A stretch of DNA of 64,000 nt from JANTGF01 sp963750735 (GTDB lineage Bacteria; Bacteroidota; Bacteroidia; Bacteroidales; VadinHA17). Below, one piece after another: positions 36,924 through 44,897 of the stretch. The position numbers were made by a program, and so were the translations under genes. The DNA is taken from the NCBI GenBank assembly GCA_963750735.1, contig CAVVRY010000009.1, positions 62,001 through 126,000 of the forward strand, given 5' to 3'. The notes under the pieces are model-generated. The model was given only the letters and a program-made list of their open reading frames with translations. It was not told the origin of the DNA and made no database searches. Each line of letters starts with the position of its first letter. Position 1 is the stretch's first letter.

Positions 36924-38201
36924 TCATCCTTCATCAATTCCATACCTGGAAATTTTTAATTTTCCCTGATATTCCTGATAGTCGGAAGTGTACTTATCGA
37001 TAAAACTTCTTTCAATTTTAAAATCATCAAGTTTATATTCGTGAACACCATATTTCCCTTTTGGGTTGGTTTGCTCAGTGATTTCAAATATTTGTTGCAG
37101 ATCTGTATTTACTTCCAGATTTCGACTTCGATAAATATTTTTCATGATCTCTATACTGTTCTCAACCAAGTCGCGGTAAGAAATATCCAAAAACATACTC
37201 TCATGGGTGCTTTGAGCCCTAAAATCCATTGCTTTATCCAGCATATGACCAATTTTTCGCACCCAATGATCCGCCACTTCCCCGGGATCAACTTCATTGC
37301 TAAACAGTGTTCTGGAATATGATACCATGCTTAGAAATGAAGGGATGGCATCGTGTACATTTCTGTGTGTCCAGAGAAACTGAACATTTTTAAAATGTTT
37401 ATTAGCCAAATTAAGAAACTCAAGGTGGTGAGGTGATTTTAATACCCATTGTTTTCCCGGTCTTTGTTGTTGAAGAAATTTCATTAGTCTGGCTGCATAG
37501 TCATATGCCAATGATTGATCGGCCTTTTGAAGCCACTCAGAATACGATGGGACATGCATGGTTGCCTCCGCAGTAGTACTTAGAAAAGATACGTCAAGGA
37601 GCAATACATCTTCCTCGGGCGCCAGGTGTTCCACAGGATGAATGGCAAAAAATCCGGGTGAGATTATTTTAAGTGCTTTTTCGCTTGTCTTTGCAATTTG
37701 AATTCGTTCCTCTCCGGTACTCATATCTCCATTCAAAGGAACCGGATTTAACGCCTCCCAACTCAGCAGGGCACGGGTGTCCGGGTCACTGGCAAGCATC
37801 CTGTGTAACTTGGTAGTACCGGTACGTTGTAAGCCAATGATCATCATTACCGGGTATAATTCCTGCTCCAGGATCTCCGGATGCTTTTTAAACCAATCTT
37901 CCGCCCGAAGCCTAACATTTAGTAAGTTAATCAGGCGTTTTTTTGTAATGAATCTACCAATGGGGTGCAGGTGGGCTTCGGTATTGATCGAGTATAGCAG
38001 GTGTTCGAGAGGTTCATCCCAGAATTGTTTTCCCAGATCTTTCAATCCGGTGCTTTCACGGGCTTCTTTTATAAGAATATCTTTATCAAGCCTTATCTGT
38101 GTTCCCAAAGGATAGCTATTCTTCCATATTGAATTTATGGCAGAAAACCAGAAAGGTTTTTTATTAAAATTAACAGATTTTATGCGTTTTGGTCCTGCCA
38201 T
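36924..38201 (-). CDS. Sulfotransferase-family protein
   Basis: 425 residues of the Sulfotransfer_3 type. The PAPS-binding P-loop is MMIIGLQRTGTTKLHRMLAS around residues 110-130. The 3'-phosphate motif region is WVLKSPHHLEFLNLANKHFK followed by FLWTHRNVHDAIPSFLSMVS. Members of this subfamily modify carbohydrates, lipids or steroid-like alcohols. The gene starts 2 nt after the DUF1214 gene and is followed by an SDR, so the three are likely co-transcribed. Confidence 0.85.
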   Translation of the reverse strand: MAGPKRIKSVNFNKKPFWFSAINSIWKNSYPLGTQIRLDKDILIKEARESTGLKDLGKQFWDEPLEHLLYSINTEAHLHPIGRFITKKRLINLLNVRLRAEDWFKKHPEILEQELYPVMMIIGLQRTGTTKLHRMLASDPDTRALLSWEALNPVPLNGDMSTGEERIQIAKTSEKALKIISPGFFAIHPVEHLAPEEDVLLLDVSFLSTTAEATMHVPSYSEWLQKADQSLAYDYAARLMKFLQQQRPGKQWVLKSPHHLEFLNLANKHFKNVQFLWTHRNVHDAIPSFLSMVSYSRTLFSNEVDPGEVADHWVRKIGHMLDKAMDFRAQSTHESMFLDISYRDLVENSIEIMKNIYRSRNLEVNTDLQQIFEITEQTNPKGKYGVHEYKLDDFKIERSFIDKYTSDYQEYQGKLKISRYGIDEG

Positions 38202-38203
38202 AA

Positions 38204-39385
38204 TTACTTTAATTGATCGAATATAACCACCTCACAACCTGGCTCTAATGGCTTGGCATCTTTTCCCAGCCTGTACCAGCGCCAGCACATCGTTCCTTCC
38301 TCATGTCCACAGGTGTCAATCCAGTTTGGATGTCCTGGGTCCTGGTGTGCTACAACTACCTTAACACTTCCATCAGAATTATATTCAGCATTTCCCTTGT
38401 TTATGCAAATATTGAAATACCGGTAGTCCAGTGATTCCATCCAGTAGTTGTTCAATTGAAAATTCCAGGTGTCGCAATCGGGTGGTTTAACCTGAATAAC
38501 CAGGGCTTCATTTTTATTCAGTTTCCAATGACTGTGGTAATAGATGATGTCGGCATCACCCCCTGCAGCATTGGACACTTCAGGATCAAATTGAGGTAAT
38601 TTATTTGTATGTTTCTGAAAGCCTTTGGCCCACCTGGCAAACAACAATGGAGCGCCGGCTATAAACAGGGAGGCTGTTTTTAATCCCTGTTCCACAGCCA
38701 TGGGTGAAAGTGGTGCCGGAAATTTATTTCCATTCACGTTTTCAATCTGAAGCTCCGCAGGAACCTCTTTAAGCCGATGTAAGAAAGTTTGACGAACAAT
38801 TAGGAGTGAGCTTTCCTCATCTATTTTGAGCCAGTTTTTACCCTGCCTGCTTTTGCTGACTACAATCTCAAAACTTCCATCCTCCTCTAAATTCAAATCA
38901 CTCCCTTGCAACACACCACATGGAGACAGGCCTCCTGTGGTTCCATAATTCCCATTCTGGGTAAAAAATCCAATGTAATGAATTGTATTCCTTTTTCCGG
39001 TAATCCGGTAGGTATATTTACCATCAATCTGTGCGTTGAAATAATAGTTATCCGGATTATCGGCACCCATTTTTACAGTCTCATGGACCATTCTCCTTAA
39101 AACAGGAAACTCAGGGTTGTTGTATTCCACAAATGCTTCCAGGCCGGCCCTTGTAAGTCGCGTAAGGTACCGAAGGCCCTCAGCCTGCTGAAAGGCATCC
39201 TGCGGTGTTCCCGGGTATTTTAAGACTGTGCCTGCCAGTTTTAACTGATCGCAAAAATCTTCCCAGGCTTTTCCGGAAACAACTCGCTGAAGCTGGATGT
39301 CTTCCTCCTTCTTTCCGCTGAAGAAAAGGCCAATCCTCCGGAAAGAATTCATTACGGATAAGAAAAAAAAGAGCAATTTCTGCAT
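38204..39385 (-). CDS. DUF1214 domain protein
   Basis: 393 residues. An N-terminal hydrophobic stretch (LLFFFLSVMNSFRRIGLFF) is possibly a membrane anchor. The body contains KYTYRITGKRNTIHYIGFF, LEEDGSFEIVVSKSRQGKNW, LLIVRQTFLHR and near the C-terminus TWNFQLNNYWMESLDYRYFN, typical of DUF1214 beta-sandwich proteins. The domain is frequent next to lipid- and steroid-type enzymes in actinobacteria and proteobacteria, but has no established activity. First gene of a leftward set with the sulfotransferase and SDR, behind a good promoter. Confidence 0.8.
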   Translation of the reverse strand: MQKLLFFFLSVMNSFRRIGLFFSGKKEEDIQLQRVVSGKAWEDFCDQLKLAGTVLKYPGTPQDAFQQAEGLRYLTRLTRAGLEAFVEYNNPEFPVLRRMVHETVKMGADNPDNYYFNAQIDGKYTYRITGKRNTIHYIGFFTQNGNYGTTGGLSPCGVLQGSDLNLEEDGSFEIVVSKSRQGKNWLKIDEESSLLIVRQTFLHRLKEVPAELQIENVNGNKFPAPLSPMAVEQGLKTASLFIAGAPLLFARWAKGFQKHTNKLPQFDPEVSNAAGGDADIIYYHSHWKLNKNEALVIQVKPPDCDTWNFQLNNYWMESLDYRYFNICINKGNAEYNSDGSVKVVVAHQDPGHPNWIDTCGHEEGTMCWRWYRLGKDAKPLEPGCEVVIFDQLK

Positions 39386-39431
39386 TCAGTGAATATATTT
39401 CGTAAAATTGTGTTTTTGGTAAACTGGATAG

Positions 39432-39460
39432 CAAAAATAGGAATTTATTATTTTTTCAAA
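39432..39460 (-). promoter_or_regulatory. Promoter for the DUF1214-sulfotransferase-SDR set
   Basis: On the minus strand TTTG (39457-39460), a 17-nt spacer and TATTTTTG (39432-39439) match the Bacteroidota consensus, giving a leader of about 40 nt. The -33 element overlaps the start codon of the divergent SDR gene at 39460, so expression of the two directions may interfere. Confidence 0.5.
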
Positions 39461-40263
39461 TGGTTAAATCTAAAAATAAATATGGCGATTGGGCACTTGT
39501 TGCCGGAGCTGCAAAAGGATTGGGTGAGGCATTTTGTGTTACACTGGCAAATCAGGGATTTCATATTATCATGGTTGATAACCAGGAAGAGGCTCTTCTT
39601 GAGCTGTCTAAGACTTTGAAAGAACGCTATTCAATTGATACCATTCCCCTGCTCATCGATTTATCAAAAACAGATGCTTCAGATCAGATTATTGAAAATA
39701 CAAAAAACCTTGATTGTCGACTTCTTATCTACAATGCAGCCTATAGCAGGATTAAAAAATTTACAAAACACAGTACAGAGGACCTGGACCAATACCTGAG
39801 CGTCAATATTGGAACACAGCTCAAGCTTACACATGCTTTTTCAAAACTACTTATTGATAAAAAACAATCCGGTGGCATCCTTCTGATGTCATCTCTGGCC
39901 GGATTATTGGGCATGCAACTTATTGCCCCATATGCCGCCTCCAAGGCTTTTGCATGGAACCTCGCAGAAGCCCTCAGCCATGAGCTAAAACCCTACCAGA
40001 TTGATGTTACTGCCTGCATTGCAGGCGCTACATCAACAGAAGCCTATCTCAGTACTAAACCTTCGGCAGGATTCTTTAAACCACAGGTTCAAATACCAGA
40101 ACAAGTTGCTATATCAGCATTGCAAAAACTGGGGAAAAAGACTTTGTATATTGCGGGGTTCTGGAATCGACTAAATTATTTTGTACTAACCCGTCTGATG
40201 CCACGCAAGATGGCTGCGCGAGTGGCAAACAGAACTATGCGTAAAATGTATCCGGAGGCTTAA
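39460..40263 (+). CDS. Short-chain dehydrogenase, 17-beta-HSD/ketoacyl-reductase-like
   Basis: 267 residues. The cofactor motif is GAAKGLGEAFCVTLANQG. LIYNAAYSRIKKF carries the NAG-equivalent strand. Ser is in ILLMSSLAGLLG and Tyr-x3-Lys in PYAASKAFAWNLAEALSHEL. The C-terminus is basic and partly hydrophobic (YFVLTRLMPRKMAARVANR), as in membrane-associated very-long-chain ketoacyl reductases and 17-beta-hydroxysteroid dehydrogenases. It overlaps the convergent EthD-like gene by 4 bp. The listed ATG is preceded by only 74 bp shared with the divergent DUF1214 gene. Confidence 0.85.
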   Translation: MVKSKNKYGDWALVAGAAKGLGEAFCVTLANQGFHIIMVDNQEEALLELSKTLKERYSIDTIPLLIDLSKTDASDQIIENTKNLDCRLLIYNAAYSRIKKFTKHSTEDLDQYLSVNIGTQLKLTHAFSKLLIDKKQSGGILLMSSLAGLLGMQLIAPYAASKAFAWNLAEALSHELKPYQIDVTACIAGATSTEAYLSTKPSAGFFKPQVQIPEQVAISALQKLGKKTLYIAGFWNRLNYFVLTRLMPRKMAARVANRTMRKMYPEA

Positions 40264-40940
40264 TCAGCCTTACTTTTAATGTGGATTTCTGTGGCGAAAT
40301 AGGGTTCTATGGTCTTATAATCAAGAAAGGATTTTGTATCCCAATACACCTGCCACATATGATAAAACATGACCAATGGATTTCCAAAAAACTTTATAGG
40401 ATTTAATAAATCGGACGATGCTCTGAATTGCTCCTCCACGATTCCATCCCAATGTTTGTTGTTCTCTTTTGACCCTTCTAATACCACATTTCGGTTGTAA
40501 TTCCACAAAGGATGAATTTTCAGAGATAAGGGTGTATGACTATTGTGCCAGCGGTGGATAAAAGTATCGTAATCAATACTATGCTTCTGCCGGAACAGGG
40601 TTAAAAGGCAAACTCCGGGAGTAGCTTGCAGGTCTTCCCAATCTTTTTCATAGTATACTGGCAAAGCCTCCTCGACCAAAAAGGAACCGGAAAATCCTTT
40701 TTCCTCAGTGGTTTTTGAACTAAAACCCTCTCCGGAATGAAAAATCGAAACAGCGGCGATTTTATCCTTTTTGAACGGAATTATAGAGACTTTCGGAGGT
40801 GGGTTGTCTGTCAGGCTTACTTTTACCTCTAAGGTATTTATATCTTCCGCAATAGATTTGACCAGGGATAGTATTCGATTTGTAAAATCCTTGTAGGTTT
40901 CGTCGGTCAAACCCTTTATCAGGTATATTTCTTTTTGCAT
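40260..40940 (-). CDS. EthD-like dimeric alpha/beta-barrel protein
   Basis: 226 residues without signal peptide. The C-terminal part has an EthD-type ferredoxin-like fold: CLLTLFRQKHSIDYDTFIHR followed by WHNSHTPLSLKIHPLWNYNR, with the conserved aromatic-His-Pro-Leu pattern, and a later YHMWQVYWDTKSFLDYKTIE. The N-terminal half may be a second, diverged barrel (IYLIKGLTDETYKDFTNRIL). EthD proteins accompany oxidation of ethers and aromatic or polyketide compounds. Head-to-head with the 3-beta-HSD-like gene, 62 bp apart. Confidence 0.7.
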   Translation of the reverse strand: MQKEIYLIKGLTDETYKDFTNRILSLVKSIAEDINTLEVKVSLTDNPPPKVSIIPFKKDKIAAVSIFHSGEGFSSKTTEEKGFSGSFLVEEALPVYYEKDWEDLQATPGVCLLTLFRQKHSIDYDTFIHRWHNSHTPLSLKIHPLWNYNRNVVLEGSKENNKHWDGIVEEQFRASSDLLNPIKFFGNPLVMFYHMWQVYWDTKSFLDYKTIEPYFATEIHIKSKAD

Positions 40941-40969
40941 CGGTTTGCTTACTAAAAATTATATTTTTA

Positions 40970-41000
40970 CAAATCTATTCATTTTAAGTTTTTACACAAT
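40970..41000 (-). promoter_or_regulatory. Candidate promoter for the EthD-like gene
   Basis: TAGATTTG on the minus strand (40970-40977) fits TAnnTTTG and would give a leader of about 25 nt. The -33 position is a poor match (ATTG after 19 nt). Confidence 0.35.
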
Positions 41001-41002
41001 TT

Positions 41003-42052
41003 ATGAATGCTCCTACTTCTTCAAATTCTCAACCTGTTGTTGTTGTAACAGGTGGGTCCGGTTTCCTGGGTAAGGCCATTGTACATGAATTACTCGACCC
41101 TGATTCTCCAATCAATCCAAAAGAAATCAGAGTTTTTGATATAAAATCCTACACAGGTAATCAAAACGAAATGGTTAAGATATATGAGGGTGATATTAGG
41201 AACTATGAACATGTGTATAAAGTCTGCAAAGGGTCAGATATTGTAATCCATTCAGCTGCTATCATCGATTGGGGTACACGACCCAGGTCAGAAGTCATAG
41301 CAGTGAATGTTGGAGGCACTGAAAATGTACTTAAAGCATGTCTTGAGAACAACATACATAATCTTTTATATACCAGCTCATTAGATGCAGTTTATACGGG
41401 AATATCTCTGGTGGATATTGATGAGAGTCAGGAATATCCTGAGAAATTCCAAACCAGTTATTGTGAAAGCAAATACCTCGGGGAAAAGATGGTACTTGCT
41501 GCCAATTCAAATGGTTTAAAAACCTGTGTCATCAGGCCATCTGACGTATACGGTGAAGGAGACCCCTATCATATCGGGCCTCTTCTTAATATGGCCAAAA
41601 CAGGCTTCTATATCCGCCTGGGGAATGGTAAATCAAAATGTCAGCATTCTTATGTTGGAAATATGGCTTACGCGCATATTCTGGCAGCCAATGCCCTATG
41701 GCAAAACAACGATGCTGTTTTTGGAAATCCTTATTTCATCACTGACGGACCCGGGTCAAACTTCTTTACTTTTTTTGATAAGATCATACAGGGAGCAGGC
41801 TATACATATTTCCCTAAAAACCTCTGGTTGCCTAAATGGCTCGCATATTTCATAGCAAGCATTTCTGAGTTTATCGCCATGCTGGTGAGTCCTGTAAAAA
41901 AATACAATCCCAATTTTAGCCGATTCGCTGTTAGCTATACCTGCAATGACTTTACATTTAGCTCAGAAAGGGCCAAGGCTGATTTTGGATTTGTTCCTAA
42001 GTATTCAGTTGAAGAAGCGGTAGAGAGAACTACCCGGTTTTACAAAAAATAA
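41003..42052 (+). CDS. 3-beta-hydroxysteroid dehydrogenase-like NAD-dependent epimerase/dehydratase
   Basis: 349-residue extended SDR. The N-terminal cofactor motif is VTGGSGFLGKAIVHELLDP and Asp at FDIKSY indicates NAD preference. VIHSAAIIDWGTRPRSEVI and NVGGTENVLKACLE follow. The catalytic Tyr-x3-Lys is YCESKYLGEKMV and the substrate loop is VIRPSDVYGEGDPYHIGPLL. A hydrophobic segment (WLAYFIASISEFIAMLVSPV) near the C-terminus is typical of membrane-associated 3-beta-HSD/sterol C4-decarboxylating enzymes. Substrate is not proven, but the surrounding SDR, sulfotransferase and DUF1214 genes fit a hydrophobic alcohol or ketone. Confidence 0.82.
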   Translation: MNAPTSSNSQPVVVVTGGSGFLGKAIVHELLDPDSPINPKEIRVFDIKSYTGNQNEMVKIYEGDIRNYEHVYKVCKGSDIVIHSAAIIDWGTRPRSEVIAVNVGGTENVLKACLENNIHNLLYTSSLDAVYTGISLVDIDESQEYPEKFQTSYCESKYLGEKMVLAANSNGLKTCVIRPSDVYGEGDPYHIGPLLNMAKTGFYIRLGNGKSKCQHSYVGNMAYAHILAANALWQNNDAVFGNPYFITDGPGSNFFTFFDKIIQGAGYTYFPKNLWLPKWLAYFIASISEFIAMLVSPVKKYNPNFSRFAVSYTCNDFTFSSERAKADFGFVPKYSVEEAVERTTRFYKK

Positions 42053-42099
42053 AACTTATTATCCATTCAAATATGTCAATGCCTCTTCCGGAAAGACAA

Positions 42100-42450
42100 T
42101 TACATCATAGTAAAAAGTTGAAGCAGGGTGATCAAGGAGGCAAGCACAATAAGAATTATGCCAACAATTCTGAAAGGCCTGCTCGCATATTTAAGACCAA
42201 TAGCACTGATCACAATGCATGCTATGCACGATATCAACACTATATAGCTGGTAGTACTAACACTTTTAATAAAAGCCGGAAAATAGCCCAGAAAGATCTC
42301 TACTTTTTCATCCTGCGGCAAAGAAGGATTGGCATTAGCAGTTTTAATCCAGGCTCCCCAAATCCAAAGGGATGGAATTAGTAATAATATTCCTGCAATG
42401 GTAAAGCCATTTTTTCCTTTGACTTGATCAACAGATTTCTGTGAATTCAT
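42100..42450 (-). CDS. Small membrane protein, three predicted helices
   Basis: 116 residues. Membrane helices are at about 17-36 (TIAGILLLIPSLWIWGAWI), 66-85 (TTSYIVLISCIACIVISAIG) and 92-113 (FRIVGIILIVLASLITLLQL). No family recognised. Convergent with the epimerase gene and separated from the T9SS protease by 43 nt. Codon pattern and hydrophobic periodicity support this strand rather than the overlapping rightward ORF. Confidence 0.65.
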   Translation of the reverse strand: MNSQKSVDQVKGKNGFTIAGILLLIPSLWIWGAWIKTANANPSLPQDEKVEIFLGYFPAFIKSVSTTSYIVLISCIACIVISAIGLKYASRPFRIVGIILIVLASLITLLQLFTMM

Positions 42451-42493
42451 AGGTTCAATTTTACAAAATTTCCTAATAATCTCTAAAAAGTTT

Positions 42494-44446
42494 CTACTCT
42501 ATTACTATTCGTTTCACCTCAACCAAATTATCCATTACAATCCTGACAAAATAAACCCCTGAACTTAAATGAGATAGATTCAATATAATTTGCTTATCAT
42601 AAAAGACATCTAAGTCCATAAGTTTGCCATAAGAATCAAATAAATAAGTTTTATATTTTAATGAGTAAAATTCCTCCGGGATTTCAATCCGTAAATCACC
42701 TTCCTGTAAAGGCACCGGGTATATTCGGATAGATTTATTCAATCTATCTTGATCCCCGACAGACAAGGTGCTCTCCAACAAACCTTTAGCTACCAATGAG
42801 AAGTCTTGAGCATCATTTACCAGGTTCCCCTTATGGGATACTGTAATTGTATAAGTTCCAGAAGGTAGATTATTTATGTCTACTCTCTCCACATTATCTC
42901 TAAAATTATCTCCTTTTATAGCAGGTGCATCGAAGTTATTGGAGGAGGAATTGGGAACCATCAACCAGGGCTCATAAGTAAGACCATTTCCTGAAATCCT
43001 AAGATCCAGGTCGTTAATCAACTTGGGAGATAAATCGTCATGCCCAGAACCTGACATTCCCGGGGGATCTGTCCATGCAATAGCAATGGAAACCGGTGAC
43101 AACCCATCTACTTCTATTTCAGTATTATATAATTCACCATCCGATATCGACAATTCACTTATTAAGGAGGCTTTGCTATTGTTTGAAATTGCATAAGCAG
43201 CTTCTTCAGCATTTACCAGCCCCCAGCCACTTCGAAAGTCCGGGCCCTCATTTTCTCCAAGTTCATCAGTAGTACAAAGTAATAAAGCTTTTACCGTTGC
43301 GGCCTTCATATAAACCCCATACAATGTATGATAATGCTGTTGAAGCAAAGCCACCGTTCCGGCAACCGAAGCACATGCCATGGAGCTTCCATTCCTGGAT
43401 ATATAACTGCTATTACCTAAATCATTTGCAGAATAAACTCCAACTCCATTGGCAACCAGGTCAGGCTTTATTCGCCAGTCGTCAGTAGGTCCCCAGCTGC
43501 TAAAATCTGATTGCAATACAGAGCCTGGTCCTGAATAATCAAATACATCATCCACAGCCCCAATAGTCAACAGGTTTTTTGACAGGGCAATTGTATAAAG
43601 AATATCAAAACCACCATCCTCCACATTTACTTCGTCATTCCTGTTATTACCGGCAGACTTACAGAGAAATAAATAAGGGGCATTATACAAAATTTCATCC
43701 CATTCAGTAGAATTTCCATTGTATACCCCATAAAGTGAGGAATCACCATCCGGGCTATTAGTTCCATAAGAATGATTGGAAAGAATGCCACCCAGTGCGG
43801 CGAATTCGGCAATCTCTGATTCATCATTATTGCTTTTTCGGGAGACCACAGTGGCACCGGATGCCATGCCGCGTGCTGCATTACTTATCCCAGTTCCAAT
43901 CATGGTGCAAGCTGTATGAGTTGCGTGGCCTGTTGCCTCTTCAGTCTCAGCAAGGGTGATTTTCCCAGCTAACTCCCGGTGAGTATCCATGGGAAGACCA
44001 CCTGCTTCCCATTGCCCAATCTCAATATCGGTACCATCAAGATTCAGTCCGCTCAATCCTCCTGACCAGATTATGTTTGTTCTGATGGATTTGGCAGCTA
44101 CTAAATTCTCTTCAATATCATACACAGGTTTTCCTTTTTCATCAAAACCAGATAAATATCCGGTCTTACCTTTCTTAGTAATTATCAAATTCTTCGTTGT
44201 ATGCCCCTTTTTAGCAATGCCTTTCAGGTATGCATTGTTATGCAAGATTGAGAGTTGCTTTAGCTTTTCAACATTTGTTTTACCAATAATGTATGCCCTG
44301 TCAGCAGAATTTTGCGCAAATAGTTGTGCTTGAATCAGCAAAATTAATAAGACCAGGATTAATTTTCCTTCTAACCCAATTAAGGCAGTATGTTGGGGGG
44401 AAGTGTATGTTCTTAAGAATATTCTATATAAGAAAGTTCTTCTCAA
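42494..44446 (-). CDS. Secreted subtilisin-like protease (S8) with T9SS type A sorting domain
   Basis: 650 residues. The hydrophobic signal core is at about 29-42 (KLILVLLILLIQAQ), so the true start may be internal. The S8 domain has His174 in TGHATHTACTMIGTG, Asn267 in KSAGNN and Ser355 in RNGSSMACASVAG. At the position where related Bacteroidota subtilases have W-D-G-G the sequence is QWEAGG, so the usual catalytic Asp appears to be Glu147. A P-domain-like beta-sandwich follows (VERVDINNLPSGTYTITVSH). The T9SS sorting domain is IRIYPVPLQEGDLRIEIPEE ... LSSGVYFVRIVMDN. Predicted to be secreted and anchored at the surface. Confidence 0.87.
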   Translation of the reverse strand: MRRTFLYRIFLRTYTSPQHTALIGLEGKLILVLLILLIQAQLFAQNSADRAYIIGKTNVEKLKQLSILHNNAYLKGIAKKGHTTKNLIITKKGKTGYLSGFDEKGKPVYDIEENLVAAKSIRTNIIWSGGLSGLNLDGTDIEIGQWEAGGLPMDTHRELAGKITLAETEEATGHATHTACTMIGTGISNAARGMASGATVVSRKSNNDESEIAEFAALGGILSNHSYGTNSPDGDSSLYGVYNGNSTEWDEILYNAPYLFLCKSAGNNRNDEVNVEDGGFDILYTIALSKNLLTIGAVDDVFDYSGPGSVLQSDFSSWGPTDDWRIKPDLVANGVGVYSANDLGNSSYISRNGSSMACASVAGTVALLQQHYHTLYGVYMKAATVKALLLCTTDELGENEGPDFRSGWGLVNAEEAAYAISNNSKASLISELSISDGELYNTEIEVDGLSPVSIAIAWTDPPGMSGSGHDDLSPKLINDLDLRISGNGLTYEPWLMVPNSSSNNFDAPAIKGDNFRDNVERVDINNLPSGTYTITVSHKGNLVNDAQDFSLVAKGLLESTLSVGDQDRLNKSIRIYPVPLQEGDLRIEIPEEFYSLKYKTYLFDSYGKLMDLDVFYDKQIILNLSHLSSGVYFVRIVMDNLVEVKRIVIE

Positions 44447-44897
44447 AATTTCGATTGTTTTTTTGAAGGTAAAACTATTAATTCAGAACTACCTATATAG
44501 CTAATTATGAATAATATTTCTAAATTCAATGCCACTTTAGTCAGATAAAGATAATCAAGCTTTTATAAAAAAGCTCCTCCATTTTAAAAGAACCTGCTAT
44601 TCCTGCTGTGACCCAAGCGATTGTGTTGAATCTAAAAGTGCTGCATTAATTGATGCTGAACCTTTACCCTTTTGTGCCAGAAGGGGTTATTAGTATTTCC
44701 TGATTTCCATTACAAAACTCAATTCAAAAACAGGCCTACTGGTCATAATGAGCCCCCCATCATATTTACCCTAAAAGGCTCATAATGTTTTAGGTAATAA
44801 GTGTTCCTATATTAAACACCTTTCTTATTTGGATCAATTCTAAACTATTTTTTATATATTTGAAAAATAACCAATTAAAGGACCTTTTCTTCAATTT
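44447..44897. other. 451-bp intergenic region with a small cysteine-rich open frame
   Basis: Between divergent genes. From 44541 to 44693 a 51-codon frame is open, with six Cys (CYSCCDPSDC ... PFCARRGY). In frame just upstream is ATG CCA CTT TAG at 44529-44540, so an amber codon separates it from its only ATG. TATATTTG at 44855-44862 is a candidate -7 element for the downstream TPR gene. No RNA gene recognised. Confidence 0.35.

Noticed and set aside
42073..42381. 102-codon plus-strand ORF
   Set aside because: It overlaps the antisense membrane protein at 42100-42450, whose three regular hydrophobic helices are better supported. The plus-strand product is polar and low in recognisable features.
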